A program made the position numbers and the translations under genes. Below are positions 4,870 through 5,551 of a stretch of DNA of 5,551 nt, piece after piece; within the stretch, counting starts at the first letter, position 1, and every line of letters begins with the position of its first letter. Source of the stretch: CAYSHJ01 sp964589725 (lineage in GTDB: Bacteria > Planctomycetota > Planctomycetia > Planctomycetales > Planctomycetaceae); the NCBI GenBank assembly GCA_964589725.1, contig CAZPUJ010000394.1, positions 1 through 5,551 of the forward strand, read 5' to 3'. The notes under the pieces are model-generated. The model did not search any database, had not been told where the DNA came from, and worked only from the letters and a program-made list of their open reading frames with translations.

Positions 4870-5551
4870 TCAGTCCCGAGCGTCTCGTGGATCGGTCTCT
4901 TCCGCTCGGCCGTCAAGCGTCAAGCGTTTGACGAGAATCGTCGCATACGCCCCGCGCGGCAGTTCAAACGTCAGCGCCAATTTGTGGCGACCGAGATATA
5001 GTTCGTCGTTGTCGGATGCATGTTGCAAACCCGCTGGAATGTAAACGGCAGCGCGCTCTCCCTTCGAGAAGAACGCATCGCGCGGGTATTTGACGCGCAT
5101 CGTGCGCGGCTCGAGCTCGAACTCCGCCAGCACGCTGCGTAATCGTTCCAGTAAGGGGCCTTCGCTCAGCTTCAGCCGAGACGACGGCAGCGGCAGATGA
5201 AGGTTGAGCAACTCTTGGCGTTGCGGCAGATCGAGCGATCGAAAGAACGGTCCTAGATGTTCGCGGAACGAGACGTCAAACAATTGTTCCGGCCCACAGA
5301 CGTCTCGCAACGTCGCCGCGAGCAGCCGATTCCACACCGCGCTTTGAAATGCCGAAAGCCACAAGCCGCGCAGATCGCTCCGCATCAACGCCAACGCGCG
5401 GCGAAAGTCCGTCGGGTGATCGCCAAGGTACGTCATAATGCTCCACCGCGACGATTGTGGCAACGCGGCCTTCAGGCCCATCCAATCTCCCCAGCGATCG
5501 CGGAGCAGTTGCTTGTCGGCCCGATCGTTCGGCCGGTCGTGTTCGTTCGCT
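4870..5551 (-). CDS. truD: tRNA pseudouridine(13) synthase TruD, C-terminal part
   Basis: The frame is open from the right edge to a TGA at 4870-4872, giving the last 226 residues; the start lies outside the window. TruD converts U13 of tRNA (tRNA-Glu in E. coli) to pseudouridine in the cytoplasm. The strongest evidence is SAFQSAVWNRLLA (about 66-78 of the visible part), matching the conserved AYQSxxWN-type motif of the TruD/Pus7 family. It follows a helical segment with DFRRALALMRSDLRG. Next comes a stretch typical of the TRUD insertion domain (FREHLGPFFRSL to LPLPSSRLKL). Then come KYPRDAFFSKGER, where the chain returns to the catalytic fold, and the family-typical ending LTFELPRGAYATILVKRL (193-210). 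The catalytic Asp region (GLKDR-like) belongs to the N-terminal half and is not visible. The last 15 or so residues are acidic and variable. No frameshift is seen. Confidence 0.92.
   Translation of the reverse strand, partial: ANEHDRPNDRADKQLLRDRWGDWMGLKAALPQSSRWSIMTYLGDHPTDFRRALALMRSDLRGLWLSAFQSAVWNRLLAATLRDVCGPEQLFDVSFREHLGPFFRSLDLPQRQELLNLHLPLPSSRLKLSEGPLLERLRSVLAEFELEPRTMRVKYPRDAFFSKGERAAVYIPAGLQHASDNDELYLGRHKLALTFELPRGAYATILVKRLTLDGRAEETDPRDARD

Overview
The window reads like a chromosomal segment of a planctomycete, probably a relative of the Pirellulales or Gemmatales. The evidence is a DUF1501 protein with a twin-arginine-type leader, a secreted redoxin of the TQCPL type, weakly conserved start sites, wide intergenic gaps, and many GC-rich palindromic repeats. 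The assignment is by gene-family content only; there is no rRNA or other marker gene.

Layout from left to right. (1) Positions 1-244, minus: the N-terminal 81 codons of an exported thioredoxin-fold (redoxin) protein, cut by the window edge. (2) 245-402: a gap holding two GC-rich hairpins. (3) 403-1809, minus: a complete DUF1501 protein with a clear GGAG ribosome-binding site and a small hairpin in its leader. (4) 1923-2061: a nested palindromic repeat. (5) 2216-2738, minus: a wrecked S9-type (prolyl oligopeptidase-like) peptidase gene. Its start, ribosome-binding site and signal peptide survive, but they are joined out of frame to the last part of the hydrolase domain. (6) 2838-3038: another nested palindrome plus a solo hairpin repeat. 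(7) 3128-3634, plus: a PaaI-type hotdog thioesterase with no ATG start. (8) 3651-3975: two more palindromic elements. (9) 4108-4686, plus: a small exported protein of unknown function whose tail is a Lys/Asp/Glu-rich tandem repeat. (10) 4687-4869: the gap between two convergent genes. (11) 4870-5551, minus: the C-terminal part of TruD, the tRNA pseudouridine-13 synthase, running off the right edge.

The genes do not form one pathway. Three of the six (redoxin, DUF1501, Lys-rich protein) and the pseudogene carry export signals; the thioesterase and TruD are cytoplasmic. Only redoxin and DUF1501 could share a transcript, and a repeat-filled 158-base gap separates them.

The most unusual content is intergenic. 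At least four separate inverted-repeat elements lie in about 2 kb (1923-3975). Three are nested, with one inverted pair inside a second pair of different sequence. Most inner arms start with GTAG (or CTAG) followed by a short hairpin, the design known for REP/REPIN elements mobilised by RAYT (TnpA-REP) transposases. No transposase is present in the window, so that link is an inference.
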